The notes below the pieces were generated by a model that did no database searches, had not been told where the DNA came from, and saw nothing but the letters and a program-made list of their open reading frames with translations. The translations under genes were made by a program, and so were the position numbers. Of a DNA stretch of 30,242 nt, positions 1 through 8,859 are shown in pieces (position 1 is the stretch's first letter; every line of letters starts with the position of its first letter). This stretch comes from Gracilaria caudata. Taxonomy: Eukaryota; Rhodophyta; Florideophyceae; Gracilariales; Gracilariaceae. The stretch is from positions 1-30,242 of the forward strand of contig JASCIV010000228.1 in the NCBI GenBank assembly GCA_030374735.1, given 5' to 3'.

Positions 1-684
1 CTTCTTCTTCTTTATTGTGGACAGCAGCTTCTAATTACTAAGCTGCAGTAAAGCTTTCAAAGAAAGCTTTCTCTCTTTAGGAAGGCCAAAATCTGGTTGT
101 CTTGTTCTTCGCTTGAAGAGGAAACCCAACCATGATCTGTTTGTCGCTCTCACGAATGAAAAGGTTGCGGAGAAGAAGACGATAAACGTCGGTGTCGAAA
201 TGCCGGCGTTTGAAAACCCCCCTAGAGATCTTATACTTTCTTGTCGTTGCCCAGTGTGTGTGGCACAACTATTATTCTGTAGCTACTGGCTGCGGTTTGG
301 AGGTGTTGTAGGTCTCGGGGTCTATAGCAACCCCTACGTACGTTTTTGCGCTGCACGTACATGTTACAACGCAATTGTGGCACACTCGGATACGTAAATT
401 TTGTTGTTGTTACACATAGCGGCTGCAGTACGTAGGTTGTATATCACACCTCGGATATACACCACTCTTAGAAGCTTCTACGGGTGCAATAGTTCAATTA
501 CTACTTACTGCAGAGTGCTTCTGTTCAGAGAACTCTCCCTCACTAAGTAAATCAACATATGATCTATATCGTATCTATACTATAGATTCTAAAGGCTATT
601 AAGGTCCTTAGCCAACCCCGCGTTTGTAATTCACGTCCGCGATTCACACATGAGAGAGAGAGAGATATTGTAATTTTGCTTTCG
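1..684. other. No supported gene; left edge
   Basis: I see no convincing coding region here. Open frames of 60-95 codons exist on both strands, but they begin with non-ATG codons, overlap each other and show no recognisable motif. The stretch opens with a short CTT repeat and ends with seven GA repeats at 652-665, just beyond the stop codon of the flavoprotein gene at 685. It is probably the 3' flank of that gene plus intergenic DNA. Confidence 0.5.
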
Positions 685-2790
685 TTAATATTCACCATAC
701 ATCACCCTTCGAGCGACATCCAAGTATGTGTCTAGGCGGACATCTCCCACGCTGGGGAGCATTTGAACGACATTCGAAGGGTCTTCTAAGCGATCAGACA
801 TGGCGGCACCAGATCTTCTTCCATAACGACATATGTGAATAGCTGCTTGCTGCCTTTCAATCGTCCCATCTAAGCCTGCAGCTCTCTCGAAGAGTTGCTC
901 CCACACGCGCGGAAGTTGTCGGACGATATCACCTCTACGGAACAGAATGTGCATGGCTTGTACAAATTCTTCACTCTCGATGCGATCTGGAGTCTCCACA
1001 TCAGCTTCTTGAATGGCATTGAGGATGTCTTCGTCTGTGATCGAATTGCTTTGTCCAGCTTTCACCAATATAGCTCTGATCTCTCGTCGAGCATCAACCC
1101 ACGCGAGTGTGTCGCGTGTTCCAAATCGTAGTGCGAGGTCAAAGCTCTCTCTAATGCTCAAATCGCCTAAGACCCCAGCGTAGCATAAGGGGTCGATTTC
1201 TAGATTGTTTGCGCCGTCTGAGCTTTGATTCGGAAGTTCATTCGAACTTGACGAAGAAGGATCGCTAGACTTTGTGTTGCTTAAAAGCGGAACAAGTGAA
1301 TCAATATCAACTTCTGGCCCAGTTGACAAACTCATTTCCCAAGTACCAGAATGGACAAATACAGACATTGTCTCTCGATCAGCATGCTCAACAATTCTTC
1401 TTCGAATACGGTGCAGGTCAGCTGTCTGAGGCATGCGACCATTCAAACTATTCGTGAGAGATGTAACCCGTTTCATAAACTGTTCTACAAGTTCATTTCG
1501 ATTGCTTGACGGTGAAGTGGTTATCGCATTGGTGATAATTTGATGGACGGGTTTCACAACATCGTTTTGAATTTGCACCATAGCACGCCATGCCCGATCT
1601 TTGTGCCTGTGCTGCAAAGATGACATGGCTGCTACGAAAGGCGTAAAGTCTGCGCTCTTAAGCTTGTTGGAGGGCCTCCAGCTTTTGTAAAGGCATCTAG
1701 CTAGAGCAACAGAAGAATATATACCTTGATTGAGACCTCGTCCGGGCCAAAAGTGAATAGCATTCGCTGCATCCCCAATGAACGCGCCAAACACAGGTCT
1801 TTCAACACCTGTATCAGTGAGTTCAGCAAAAAACGAAGGAGCTCGTACCATGCTGAGCCTAAATGCCGTAACGGCAGACACCCGACATTTGAATATGTAT
1901 AAACCTTGTTTTACACGAGGCCACAAAAGCGAGAGTTGATCAATCGGTGGTACAAAAACGGTATCATGCTCACCACATCGAAAGCCAGAGCCGTTAAACT
2001 TCATCAGGCATGGTTCAGATTGAATACATTCTACAAATTGCCGTCCAGCGGGCTGAAGACCCTTAACCTCCATTCTTTCCTGTTCCGTTAAACGCATGTA
2101 TAAGTACCCTTTTCCTTTCGTTGTGTTCATTAGGAAACGATTCTGTGCTAGAGTCAAAATTACTGCATCGGCTTCTGATATTCCTGTTTCTACTTGCAAT
2201 GCCAATACTGTGTCTTCAACTTGGGAACCAGATAATGAATAAGGAGACGGATCTTCCCGCCCAAACTTAGATTCGAAGTACCTCGAAAATGACGCGGAAC
2301 GTGATGGGCCATTAGCGAAAACGACAAGATCAGGAATATCAGTGCCTGGATTCGGCAACGAAGGGTTCTCAGGGTTTTGGAAATCAAAGTCCTCAGGACG
2401 GACTCGCTGGGGTATGAGGGTCAGTTGTTGTTGAAGGGCAAGGTTGAGCAAACTATCCTCAACGTCGCGTATCCTTATGTTCCGAGGGTAGAGTTCTGGA
2501 CTTTCTCTGGATAGAGGCCATACCTCTGAGTAACCATCTTCAGGAAATATGGCTCGCCTAACAGGGTTAGGTAAAGATGAAAAAACTGCGCTTTGGATTG
2601 TCACAACCTGCTCGCGACGATTGACCCCTTGTTGACTACCTTTCCACTGCACTGTGCCCGCTGAGTTGTGCCAGCGGCTTTCAAAAACGGTTATCCGAGC
2701 GGATGGGAGAAAGGTATGAAGAGACGTAGCAAAGATCAGACCAGACGGCCCTCCACCAACGATGAGGACTGTGGGCCCTCCTGCTGCCAT
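685..2790 (-). CDS. FAD-dependent monooxygenase with calmodulin-like C-terminal tail
   Basis: A 701-residue protein starting at an ATG and open to its stop. Seen: an N-terminal Rossmann dinucleotide fold with Gly12-x-Gly14-xx-Gly17 and an acidic residue (Glu38) ending the second strand, as expected for FAD ribose binding. Around residues 338-355 there is a second FAD motif, GDAANAIHFWPGRGLNQG. Its FWP..G.G...G layout recalls the MICAL/aromatic-hydroxylase class of flavoprotein monooxygenases. Residues ~515-535 are a Ser/Asn-rich linker. The tail (~570-660) reads like a degenerate EF-hand pair: a helix, then loop 597-608 (DVETPDRIESEE, acids at 1, 3, 9 and 12, Ile at 8) followed by FVQAM, and a second weak loop AAGLDGTIERQQ at ~637-648. 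There is no obvious signal peptide or membrane segment, so it is probably cytosolic. Substrate unknown. The monooxygenase call is firm; the calcium-binding idea is inference, because loop position 5 is Pro and the second loop lacks its acids. Confidence 0.85.
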   Translation of the reverse strand: MAAGGPTVLIVGGGPSGLIFATSLHTFLPSARITVFESRWHNSAGTVQWKGSQQGVNRREQVVTIQSAVFSSLPNPVRRAIFPEDGYSEVWPLSRESPELYPRNIRIRDVEDSLLNLALQQQLTLIPQRVRPEDFDFQNPENPSLPNPGTDIPDLVVFANGPSRSASFSRYFESKFGREDPSPYSLSGSQVEDTVLALQVETGISEADAVILTLAQNRFLMNTTKGKGYLYMRLTEQERMEVKGLQPAGRQFVECIQSEPCLMKFNGSGFRCGEHDTVFVPPIDQLSLLWPRVKQGLYIFKCRVSAVTAFRLSMVRAPSFFAELTDTGVERPVFGAFIGDAANAIHFWPGRGLNQGIYSSVALARCLYKSWRPSNKLKSADFTPFVAAMSSLQHRHKDRAWRAMVQIQNDVVKPVHQIITNAITTSPSSNRNELVEQFMKRVTSLTNSLNGRMPQTADLHRIRRRIVEHADRETMSVFVHSGTWEMSLSTGPEVDIDSLVPLLSNTKSSDPSSSSSNELPNQSSDGANNLEIDPLCYAGVLGDLSIRESFDLALRFGTRDTLAWVDARREIRAILVKAGQSNSITDEDILNAIQEADVETPDRIESEEFVQAMHILFRRGDIVRQLPRVWEQLFERAAGLDGTIERQQAAIHICRYGRRSGAAMSDRLEDPSNVVQMLPSVGDVRLDTYLDVARRVMYGEY

Positions 2791-3315
2791 GTTGGCTAAT
2801 ATGGTAAATAGGTTGTGGAGGAGATGCGTGTTGTGGTGATTTGCCGATTATCACGACGACGAGAACAATGGGGCACACCAGCTGTCTATGAGAGGGGATG
2901 GACGGCTTGACTGCACCGAAGTTTGGTGACCGAAATTAATAGCTTTGGCACACATGCACAATTCATGATTGTGTTGTTCTCAGCGATAGAAGTTAGGCTT
3001 TCATGAATTAAGATCGTTGAGAAGATGATTCTGAAGGGACAATCGCCGATAACACAACAGTCTGGAGCCCAATGAAGACCATAGTCATGACATTACTTGC
3101 CAACGTTCGGGGCTTTTGTCATATGAGATATTGAGTACCAATTCAAGTAGGGGTGTCAAGAGGGCCCGACAACGAGGGAAACCCGTGCGCCTTGTTTTTT
3201 TCTTCCATATTCAGCTTATGATTCTTTGGGATACAAATGTAACGAGGTGTATCCGTCCTTCTGTGAATTCAGGTTGACCTGATGAGCATATGGTTCATTC
3301 CATGACCGTCATGAC
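2791..3315. other. Intergenic, probable promoter side of the flavoprotein gene
   Basis: No open frame with support on either strand. It lies upstream of the minus-strand flavoprotein gene and must hold its promoter and leader. I see no clear TATA box or palindromic site. Confidence 0.4.
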
Positions 3316-3773
3316 TCATAAGCGTTTGAATGGGATGTCTTGTTTAAGGATCGCAACATGATGTTGCCACGGGGTCATAGCCCACCAAGAAAGTATATTA
3401 TGGCAGTTTGCCTGGAATGCACTCTCCAAACCGTAAATCCCTGAACTAGCGCACGCGTACGAGGCATTGAAAGCAATAATCATCGGCAGTGAAATGCTTG
3501 CGCAGACCGAGAACATCTTGGGATTTAATGCTTTCTTAGCCCAACGATATGATCGCGCATTGAGTGTAACACGACTAGATCTGCAGTCAAAAGGGTACCA
3601 GTTTTGTTGGCGAGGATAGCGTCAAAGGATGTCGCCAGTAAAAGAGAGGAACAGATACCAGGCTCTTCATGAATTCTGGCCAGACAAGGGCACGCCGTTG
3701 CTATTACCCTTCGTAGATAAATAGAACGTGGGTACGCAATACTATGCTTCTTCGATGCCCGAAGTCCAACCAA
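3316..3773 (-). pseudogene. Broken fragment of a heavy-metal P-type ATPase (P1B class)
   Basis: Two overlapping minus-strand frames, 3525-3773 and 3316-3516 (the second is open further upstream), look like consecutive pieces of one ATPase. The first contains ATACPC, matching the intramembrane CPC metal site of P1B transporters. It then reads FDAILANKTGTLLTADLVV, matching the phosphorylation motif D-K-T-G-T-L-T with a Leu-Asp-Ala lead-in like the HMA1 group. The phosphorylated Asp is replaced by Asn and an extra Leu interrupts the motif. The CPC-to-KTGT spacing is also shorter than normal. The second frame resembles the start of the nucleotide-binding domain, but weakly. There is no ATG start, no membrane helices in order, no actuator domain and no GDGxND hinge. 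I conclude a decayed, frameshifted relic; the family call rests on two short motifs. Confidence 0.45.
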
Positions 3774-4545
3774 ACACGAACAGAATAAGCACTCTTGTGT
3801 CTAAAGAAGCCCATCTTTGAGTTACTCTCGTCCCAAGGTTAACCTTCATGATCATGATAACACTTGCCGGGCACGCCGGTCGGGTAAAGAGCGAAGGCGA
3901 AAGGCCCGCTTTGTCTTAGCTGGCCCCTACCGTCTGCGCTTAGCCTGTTCCCCTGAACACGGCTGCTGCCCTTGGGTGGGAGGAGAGGGGTTCAAAGAAG
4001 CATGCTTGGAAGTTCCATTGCTCAGCTTCGTTCTCGGGGGATTGCACAACGAGAGCCGCAGCATTTCCTGAAAGAATTAGCTAAGCAATATCCATAACGT
4101 TGGCCTTTCGAATGACGACGTTCGCATTCTTCTTGGTGTCACTTCCTTGTTCCAGCTCTAGCTCATACCTGGTGTTCACCATGTATTTAAAACGACAACA
4201 CATCAAACACCGCTCTCGCTAAAAGACACTCTGATCATGCCAAAGCATCAGACTGCTGCTGAAATCGCTTCGCGCTTGCCGAAGTATCTCCTCGAGGCCA
4301 GATTGGTCTCATACGAGGCCGAAGTGCCGGACGGCTTCGGGGGTTGACCCTGAGAATTTTGAAAAGCTTGTGTGCGTCTGCATAGCATAGTTGTTAGACT
4401 AATTGGGTTAGAATACCTCTCTTTCCCAGTCCAGCGTCATCGAGCAGCAGTACGAACCCGAAAATGCAAAAGGCCAATAGAAGCATAGGGTAACTTGCGC
4501 GTATGACCATTAAATCTTGAATGAGAAACCTTCAGCTATATATAT
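3774..4545. other. Intergenic, no supported gene
   Basis: No convincing gene. An 84-codon plus-strand frame at 3817-4071 begins with a non-ATG codon and has no motif. A 36-codon ATG frame at 4237-4347 (+) reads MPKHQTAAEIASRLPKYLLE at its start and is helix-like but unrecognised. If the ATPase relic once had a 5' half it is not readable here. The right part is the 3' flank of the gene ending at 4546. Confidence 0.4.
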
Positions 4546-6993
4546 CTAATCGTGAAATCCATCGTTCGACTCGCGCAGTTGAACATGCACGTCCTTCAGA
4601 ATGCCGTATGCAGAACCGTGCACCTCTCGTTCTCTGCGGCTCTGTGGGACCATGTGAGCTATGAGCCGTCTCCTTTCGCGTCTCTTACCTACAACTCTGG
4701 TTGAAATTTCATCCTCGGAACAACCATCCGTCGGCGTCAAGATTACTTCCAGGTGGGGAGGGAGAGAGCTGTCCACAACAACAAATGTTAACCCTAAATT
4801 CGCTTTTGTTACCTGTCTCAAGAGAATACCATCCAGCGGCACGGGGGCATCTGCTTCAAGTACTTCTTTCACATCCTTGTCACATGATCTAATTCTTTCG
4901 ATTGTGTTCAGATAGCATGCTCGTCTTGCCGAAGTCTCAGTGCGCGTAACACCGAGAATGCATGCCAGCGCAAGCACCTCTCGTATAACCCACGATTTGT
5001 CTATGGGCCCAGCGCAAGAGCAGTACACTGTGTCAATCAAACCGCCTACAGACAGATTTCCAGTGCCGTCGCCGGCTTGCCTTATCAACGATTTCTTCAG
5101 CTGTACGCCAAGCCTTCCAGAGGTGAACTTCAACAGATCTCCAGTACCTTCCTTATCTGCTCGAATGATCTCTTCGACTACGTCGTCATTCTGAGCATTT
5201 GCCCACAGCACACACGCAACCAGTACACTTACTGCAGAGGTAAGATCGGCTTCAGACCCCACCTGCAGTCGAGTATATTTGATGTTGAGCAACTCTTCAA
5301 CCTTAGGGATTACAATCACAACCTTGTACAACGGTAGGTAGAATCCCTTTTCGCGTGCACTATCAAACTCCTGCGGCACATCCTGACGTAAACGCGCATA
5401 TGTCAGCTCTTTCGCTCTTTCACTCGTCAGCAACTTTCCCTTTGCGATCCGGTCTAGCCACATTGAGCCTGACATGTTCTTAACCTCGCGAACCGTTGAT
5501 CCTCTCTTGTAATTTCTCTGTACCTCAGTTACCCGACGGCTCATTGCAAACATCAAACTCTTTTCTATATCATGCATGGACCCTGTCGGGAAAAGGCTGG
5601 CCAACTCAACTTCACCGGTTCCGTGCTGGTTCCCGGCCAATGTCGAATCGCTGCTCTCTTCGCTGAGCGACTTCAATAACTCGAGTGCAGCATCTCGACG
5701 TGAGTACAAATAGTCTGGGGTATCGAACCGTTTCCGAGCCTCCTTGAGAGTTAGTCCAGTCTGAATTGTATCTTGAGAGGCCCGTTGAGAAAACTGCTCA
5801 GCCGCTACGCTCAGTGCCCCCGACACGCTAGTCAGCCATCTTCTCAACTCAATGACACTTGAAAACTTATATCTATCCTTCAACAATCCAGCGTCTTCTG
5901 CGACATTTAATCCGTTGCGACGGTCTATTTGGGCCATGTCCTCTCGTCTGGAGCAGGCCTGTGATAACGTTATAGCAACGGATTCTACGTCCATAACTCC
6001 ATGCAATTTGAAACAGTCGGCAGCCATCGTGACCAAAGCAGAGATGAACATATTCTCAGGCGTTGGAATGTCATTTGGTTGACAAGTAACCTGTACTCCC
6101 GTCGAATTGGCCCTCACGACCTGCGCAACTCCGGCTTTGTCTTCATAATATGCCAAGATCTCACGGTTTCCCAACTGGAGCCCAAGAATTTTTCGCTTTG
6201 ACTCCAAGGCATCAGTACAGTCGAATGTTGTGTTATCCTGCATGTCGGGAATATTTGAATAAGTTCGTTCAGCTGTAAAGAGGCCAGGGTGCCTGGATCC
6301 CAGCCGGGATATGTATGAAAGCGCATGTGTGGTTTGATGTCCTGAAATTGAGCTACTCGCTCGACGAACACACTCGGAAAGCTCTTCTTCATCATCGTCA
6401 ACACAAGCGCGCAAAAGCATGTGAAAGTTTTGTTCAGAACCCGTGATCTCATCGCATTCTGCAATCGCATCAGCTAGTCGGGCCTCTGGGCCGAAACGAG
6501 CTTTGGCAAGGCGGTCCAACTCGCCGCCAAGAAGGAACCATTCTTTGAAATATGTTCTGGTATTCGACACACCATCCTCAGGTATAAGGGCTTCCATCAT
6601 TATGGACTGTACCTCGAGGTCTGATAAGCAGTCGAGCCTGGGTACGGCGATGCTGGCCCTCTCCCCATCATTAGGGTACATGTTGCGCAGCAGTTGCGTG
6701 TACCTGAGCTCGTCCCTGATACCCATCTTCACATCTCCAACGACCCTGGTGGTTCTTACGAGTTTCCTGCCAATCTCTCTCGGGTTTGGGATTAGCTTTT
6801 GCCCATCCGAGGTTTTGTTGTGGATAATATCGGTTACGAGGCCGATCAACTCCTTTGCCATAATTTCTTTTTCGGCAGCAGTGTTTGCTGGCGAACTTAT
6901 CAACGTGAAGAGTGTTGTCGGTGGTGTATTTGGCCGAGATTCAGTAGCAGTGAATGGGAGCGTGGAGTACCTACGTAGCAACGCTACTCCCAT
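4546..6993 (-). CDS. Unrecognised 815-residue protein, possibly organelle-targeted
   Basis: A long single-exon frame that I do not recognise. The frame is open two codons further to a GTG at 6999, but the first ATG is at 6993, so I place the start there; an in-frame stop lies just upstream. The first residues, MGVALLRRYSTLPFTATESR, are rich in Arg, Ser and Thr and lack acids until Glu18. They resemble a mitochondrial or plastid presequence with an RR-Y-S style cleavage region. The rest is mostly alpha-helical, mixed-charge and soluble-looking. It has a hydrophobic patch (VSVLVACVLWANA, about residue 600) and a basic stretch near the C-terminus (VVGKRRERRRL). No nucleotide-binding loop, zinc cluster or repeat is visible. 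Length and steady amino-acid composition argue for a real gene. Function unknown; a structure prediction would be the most useful next evidence. Confidence 0.75.
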   Translation of the reverse strand: MGVALLRRYSTLPFTATESRPNTPPTTLFTLISSPANTAAEKEIMAKELIGLVTDIIHNKTSDGQKLIPNPREIGRKLVRTTRVVGDVKMGIRDELRYTQLLRNMYPNDGERASIAVPRLDCLSDLEVQSIMMEALIPEDGVSNTRTYFKEWFLLGGELDRLAKARFGPEARLADAIAECDEITGSEQNFHMLLRACVDDDEEELSECVRRASSSISGHQTTHALSYISRLGSRHPGLFTAERTYSNIPDMQDNTTFDCTDALESKRKILGLQLGNREILAYYEDKAGVAQVVRANSTGVQVTCQPNDIPTPENMFISALVTMAADCFKLHGVMDVESVAITLSQACSRREDMAQIDRRNGLNVAEDAGLLKDRYKFSSVIELRRWLTSVSGALSVAAEQFSQRASQDTIQTGLTLKEARKRFDTPDYLYSRRDAALELLKSLSEESSDSTLAGNQHGTGEVELASLFPTGSMHDIEKSLMFAMSRRVTEVQRNYKRGSTVREVKNMSGSMWLDRIAKGKLLTSERAKELTYARLRQDVPQEFDSAREKGFYLPLYKVVIVIPKVEELLNIKYTRLQVGSEADLTSAVSVLVACVLWANAQNDDVVEEIIRADKEGTGDLLKFTSGRLGVQLKKSLIRQAGDGTGNLSVGGLIDTVYCSCAGPIDKSWVIREVLALACILGVTRTETSARRACYLNTIERIRSCDKDVKEVLEADAPVPLDGILLRQVTKANLGLTFVVVDSSLPPHLEVILTPTDGCSEDEISTRVVGKRRERRRLIAHMVPQSRREREVHGSAYGILKDVHVQLRESNDGFHD

Positions 6994-7946
6994 CCCCACG
7001 CAAAGGGTAGCGTTCTACCTTTGTATGCCACGATGGCATATTAGAGGGTTACAAGGAGCTGTCCCTGCGCTGTTTGAGAGCAATTCGTGCCTAAAGGATT
7101 GCGCCAAATTTTGTTTTGCTTCCAAAGGGTTCGGGAGCTGGTGGCGCGGACAAGTCCTGGCATCCTTTACTACGGCTTCCTTATCATGTAATCATCTACC
7201 AGATGATGATCATCAGGGGTTTTCTAGAAATCTCGGCGGTCAAGCGAAACGCTCCAATGGACAGTTGGGTGTGGGTCCCGGTGGATTGTGTCGGAACTGA
7301 CTATTGCTTTCCGGTGGGGCAACCCGGGTTGTCCCGCTCGGGTTGAAAATGGAACGTGATCATCACATGGTGCAGTGATGTGCTGAGAGGTACTGATTTG
7401 ATGCAAGGAGCAAAACATGTAGGGGTAGCGTATATGATTCAATTGCTCCACCTGTTCCATGCGGCTTCCCATCTGGTTGTAGATCTGTCCTAGATCTGAT
7501 ACTGTACATGTCGTCGGGTGTCGGACGACTCCATTTTCCGATGGTCCACGACCGGGGCGGAAGTTACCACGAATTGTCCAATGGTGCCTGGCGCTCGGCC
7601 GCCTGGATTTCAAAAAAACTCGTGATGATGGTCTGATGGACAAAAACTAAGCACAGAATAAATAAGCGTCTCTCTCACTTCGACACTTTCTCTATCTTCG
7701 TTAGCTCAGGGTACTCAGAGCTTAGCTCAGTGAGCTATACGTAGCCCAATGTCAACCATGACCAAGCATGGTGCGTCAGAAGTTCTGACTCAGAACTGCG
7801 GATAGATGTTTTGAAACGTCGTAAAGAAACTAATCTGTTCAACTTTTTCTTTACGACCGATGCGCCTCTTGTTCTTCTCTTATACTTCTTTGTCTCATAA
7901 TCGTAAAATATCTACCGCTGTTTATCGGTCCAACACCCGACTCAGA
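6994..7946. other. Intergenic; possible TE debris, no supported gene
   Basis: The left end must hold the leader and promoter of the minus-strand gene starting at 6993. A 139-codon minus-strand frame (7224-7643) has no ATG near its start and no motif. On its far side, 7252-7290 and 7555-7590 share a loosely inverted similarity around CCAATGGACAGTTGGGTG, too imperfect to call a terminal repeat. The right end borders the hAT insertion. Confidence 0.35.
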
Positions 7947-7954
7947 CCTACATT
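7947..7954. repeat. Left target-site duplication of the hAT element
   Basis: CCTACATT directly abuts the left end of the element and recurs exactly at 8587-8594 beside its right end. Eight bases is the diagnostic target duplication length of the hAT superfamily. Confidence 0.93.
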
Positions 7955-7965
7955 CAGGGGTTGGT

Positions 7966-8101
7966 TGCAATCGATTGCAATCACAGATTGCAAGCACAGA
8001 TTGCTTCACCACAGCGTGATTGCAATCAAGATTGCTGTTTAACGGAAGGATTGCAATCCAATTGCAGATAGTGAACCGAATTGCAATCGGATTGCAATCC
8101 C
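7966..8101. repeat. Left subterminal repeat cluster of the hAT element
   Basis: GATTGCAATC occurs exactly four times in about 130 bp, with further near-copies (AATTGCAATC, AGATTGCAAG, AGATTGCTTC, CAAGATTGCTG). The decamer is its own reverse complement, so each copy would offer the same site on both strands. By analogy with other hAT elements these are likely transposase-binding sites; that role is inferred. Confidence 0.8.
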
Positions 8102-8122
8102 GTGGCACCTTACAATGCGTAA

Positions 8123-8362
8123 GAACATTCGGCAACGCGAGCTGTCTACAGAAACTGTGATTTTATATTGGGTTCTACTGCCGAGGTGGAACGTTTGTGG
8201 TCGATCGCGAATAATATCTTGACTCAGAACCGCATGAAAACTACACCACAACTTTTCGAAGCTATTTTGTTTTTAAGAGTCAATGAAAGGTTTTGGGACG
8301 CTGAGCTTGTCCAGAAAACTGTTTATCTTCTGAAGCAGAATGTGGAAAGTGTTTGTGCTTAG
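8123..8362 (+). pseudogene. hAT transposase C-terminal dimerisation domain, relic
   Basis: The frame opens after a stop at 8120 and runs 79 codons to TAG. The readable core, GSTAEVERLWSIANNILTQN followed by RMKTTPQLFEAILFLRVNERFWD, matches the hAT C-terminal dimerisation motif. Hallmarks are the Ser-x-x-x-x-E-R-x-x-S start and the ALLFLR-x-N-x-x-x-W end. No DDE catalytic residues or BED zinc finger precede it; the sequence upstream is the left subterminal repeat cluster. The first ~15 codons may already be out of the ancestral frame. Not functional as a transposase. Fusion to a host gene is unlikely, since no ATG opens the frame. Confidence 0.88.
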
Positions 8363-8426
8363 TTTAGTAACGTGTTAAGTCCTTCGGTAAAGATTGTTGT
8401 CTCTTGTTTTGGTTAAGGTGGGCTGC

Positions 8427-8577
8427 GATTGCAATTCTATTGCAGAAATGATACTGGATTGTAATCCGATTTTTGCAGAACTCAATAATTGCAATTAGGA
8501 TTGCGGAAGATGAAGGGGATTGCAATCGAGATTGGAAACTCGAAGGTAGATTGCAATTGGCTGCAGGCGGATTGCAC
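8427..8577. repeat. Right subterminal repeat cluster of the hAT element
   Basis: One exact GATTGCAATC and several variants (GATTGCAATT twice, AATTGCAATT, GATTGTAATC, GATTGCACC) lie between the transposase relic and the right terminal repeat, mirroring the left cluster. Confidence 0.75.
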
Positions 8578-8586
8578 CAACCCTTG

Positions 8587-8594
8587 CCTACATT
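8587..8594. repeat. Right target-site duplication of the hAT element
   Basis: CCTACATT, identical to the copy at 7947-7954, follows the right terminus immediately. Confidence 0.93.
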
Positions 8595-8656
8595 CGCGCT
8601 GTTGGATTACGTGTTTGTAGAAGTTATCTGACAGCTTCAAGCCGTCTCGTCTGTTC

Positions 8657-8677
8657 AACAGAACAGACTGTTCTGTT
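8657..8677. repeat. 21-base perfect palindrome
   Basis: Arms AACAGAACAG and CTGTTCTGTT flank a single A. It lies 63 bases right of the hAT insertion and 30 bases left of a larger inverted repeat. Function unknown. Confidence 0.8.
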
Positions 8678-8706
8678 CTGTATCGCTGTATGATACATGA
8701 TGCTTC

Positions 8707-8859
8707 GTCACTCCTTTTCACCCACTGCTTCTTGCGGACCCAGCCAGCCCATTGGGCCAAGGTGATGAGTCAGTACTCTTTGCGAATCCAGCCAAGCCCA
8801 TGATGGCCCATCATGAGCTTGACAGGATCCGCAAGAAGCAGTGAGTGCAAGAGAGTGAC
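8707..8859. repeat. Foldback inverted repeat with inner palindrome
   Basis: CACTGCTTCTTGCGGA at 8723-8738 is the exact reverse complement of 8828-8843. Pairing continues imperfectly outward to GTCAC/GTGAC at 8707 and 8859. Within the loop, ATGATGG and CCATCAT (8800-8814) flank a single C. The whole unit could fold into a branched hairpin. It may be a small foldback element or MITE remnant, but I found no target duplication around it. Confidence 0.65.

Larger units (their letters stand above)
7955..8586 (+). mobile_element. Short, internally deleted hAT DNA transposon (632 bp)
   Basis: The left terminus reads CAGGGGTTGGTTGCAATC. The reverse complement of the right terminus reads CAAGGGTTGGTGCAATCC, giving imperfect terminal inverted repeats of about 18 bp that differ by one substitution and one indel. 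An exact 8-bp target duplication (CCTACATT) flanks the element. Inside are two clusters of the palindromic decamer GATTGCAATC and its variants (7966-8101 and 8427-8577), placed like the subterminal transposase-binding repeats of hAT elements. Between them lies only the C-terminal relic of a transposase. The copy therefore lost most of its gene by internal deletion and cannot move on its own. The intact duplication suggests a fairly recent insertion. It could be mobilised by a full-length relative if one survives elsewhere in the genome. Confidence 0.92.

Noticed and set aside
6443..7300. 285-codon plus-strand frame overlapping the start of the 815-residue gene
   Set aside because: Antisense to a longer frame with a presequence-like start; its own composition is Ser/Leu-rich as expected of a shadow, and it has no domain.
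7224..7643. 139-codon minus-strand frame as a possible gene or transposon piece
   Set aside because: No ATG near the start, no recognisable motif, and only loose inverted similarity at its edges. Composition alone could give this length.
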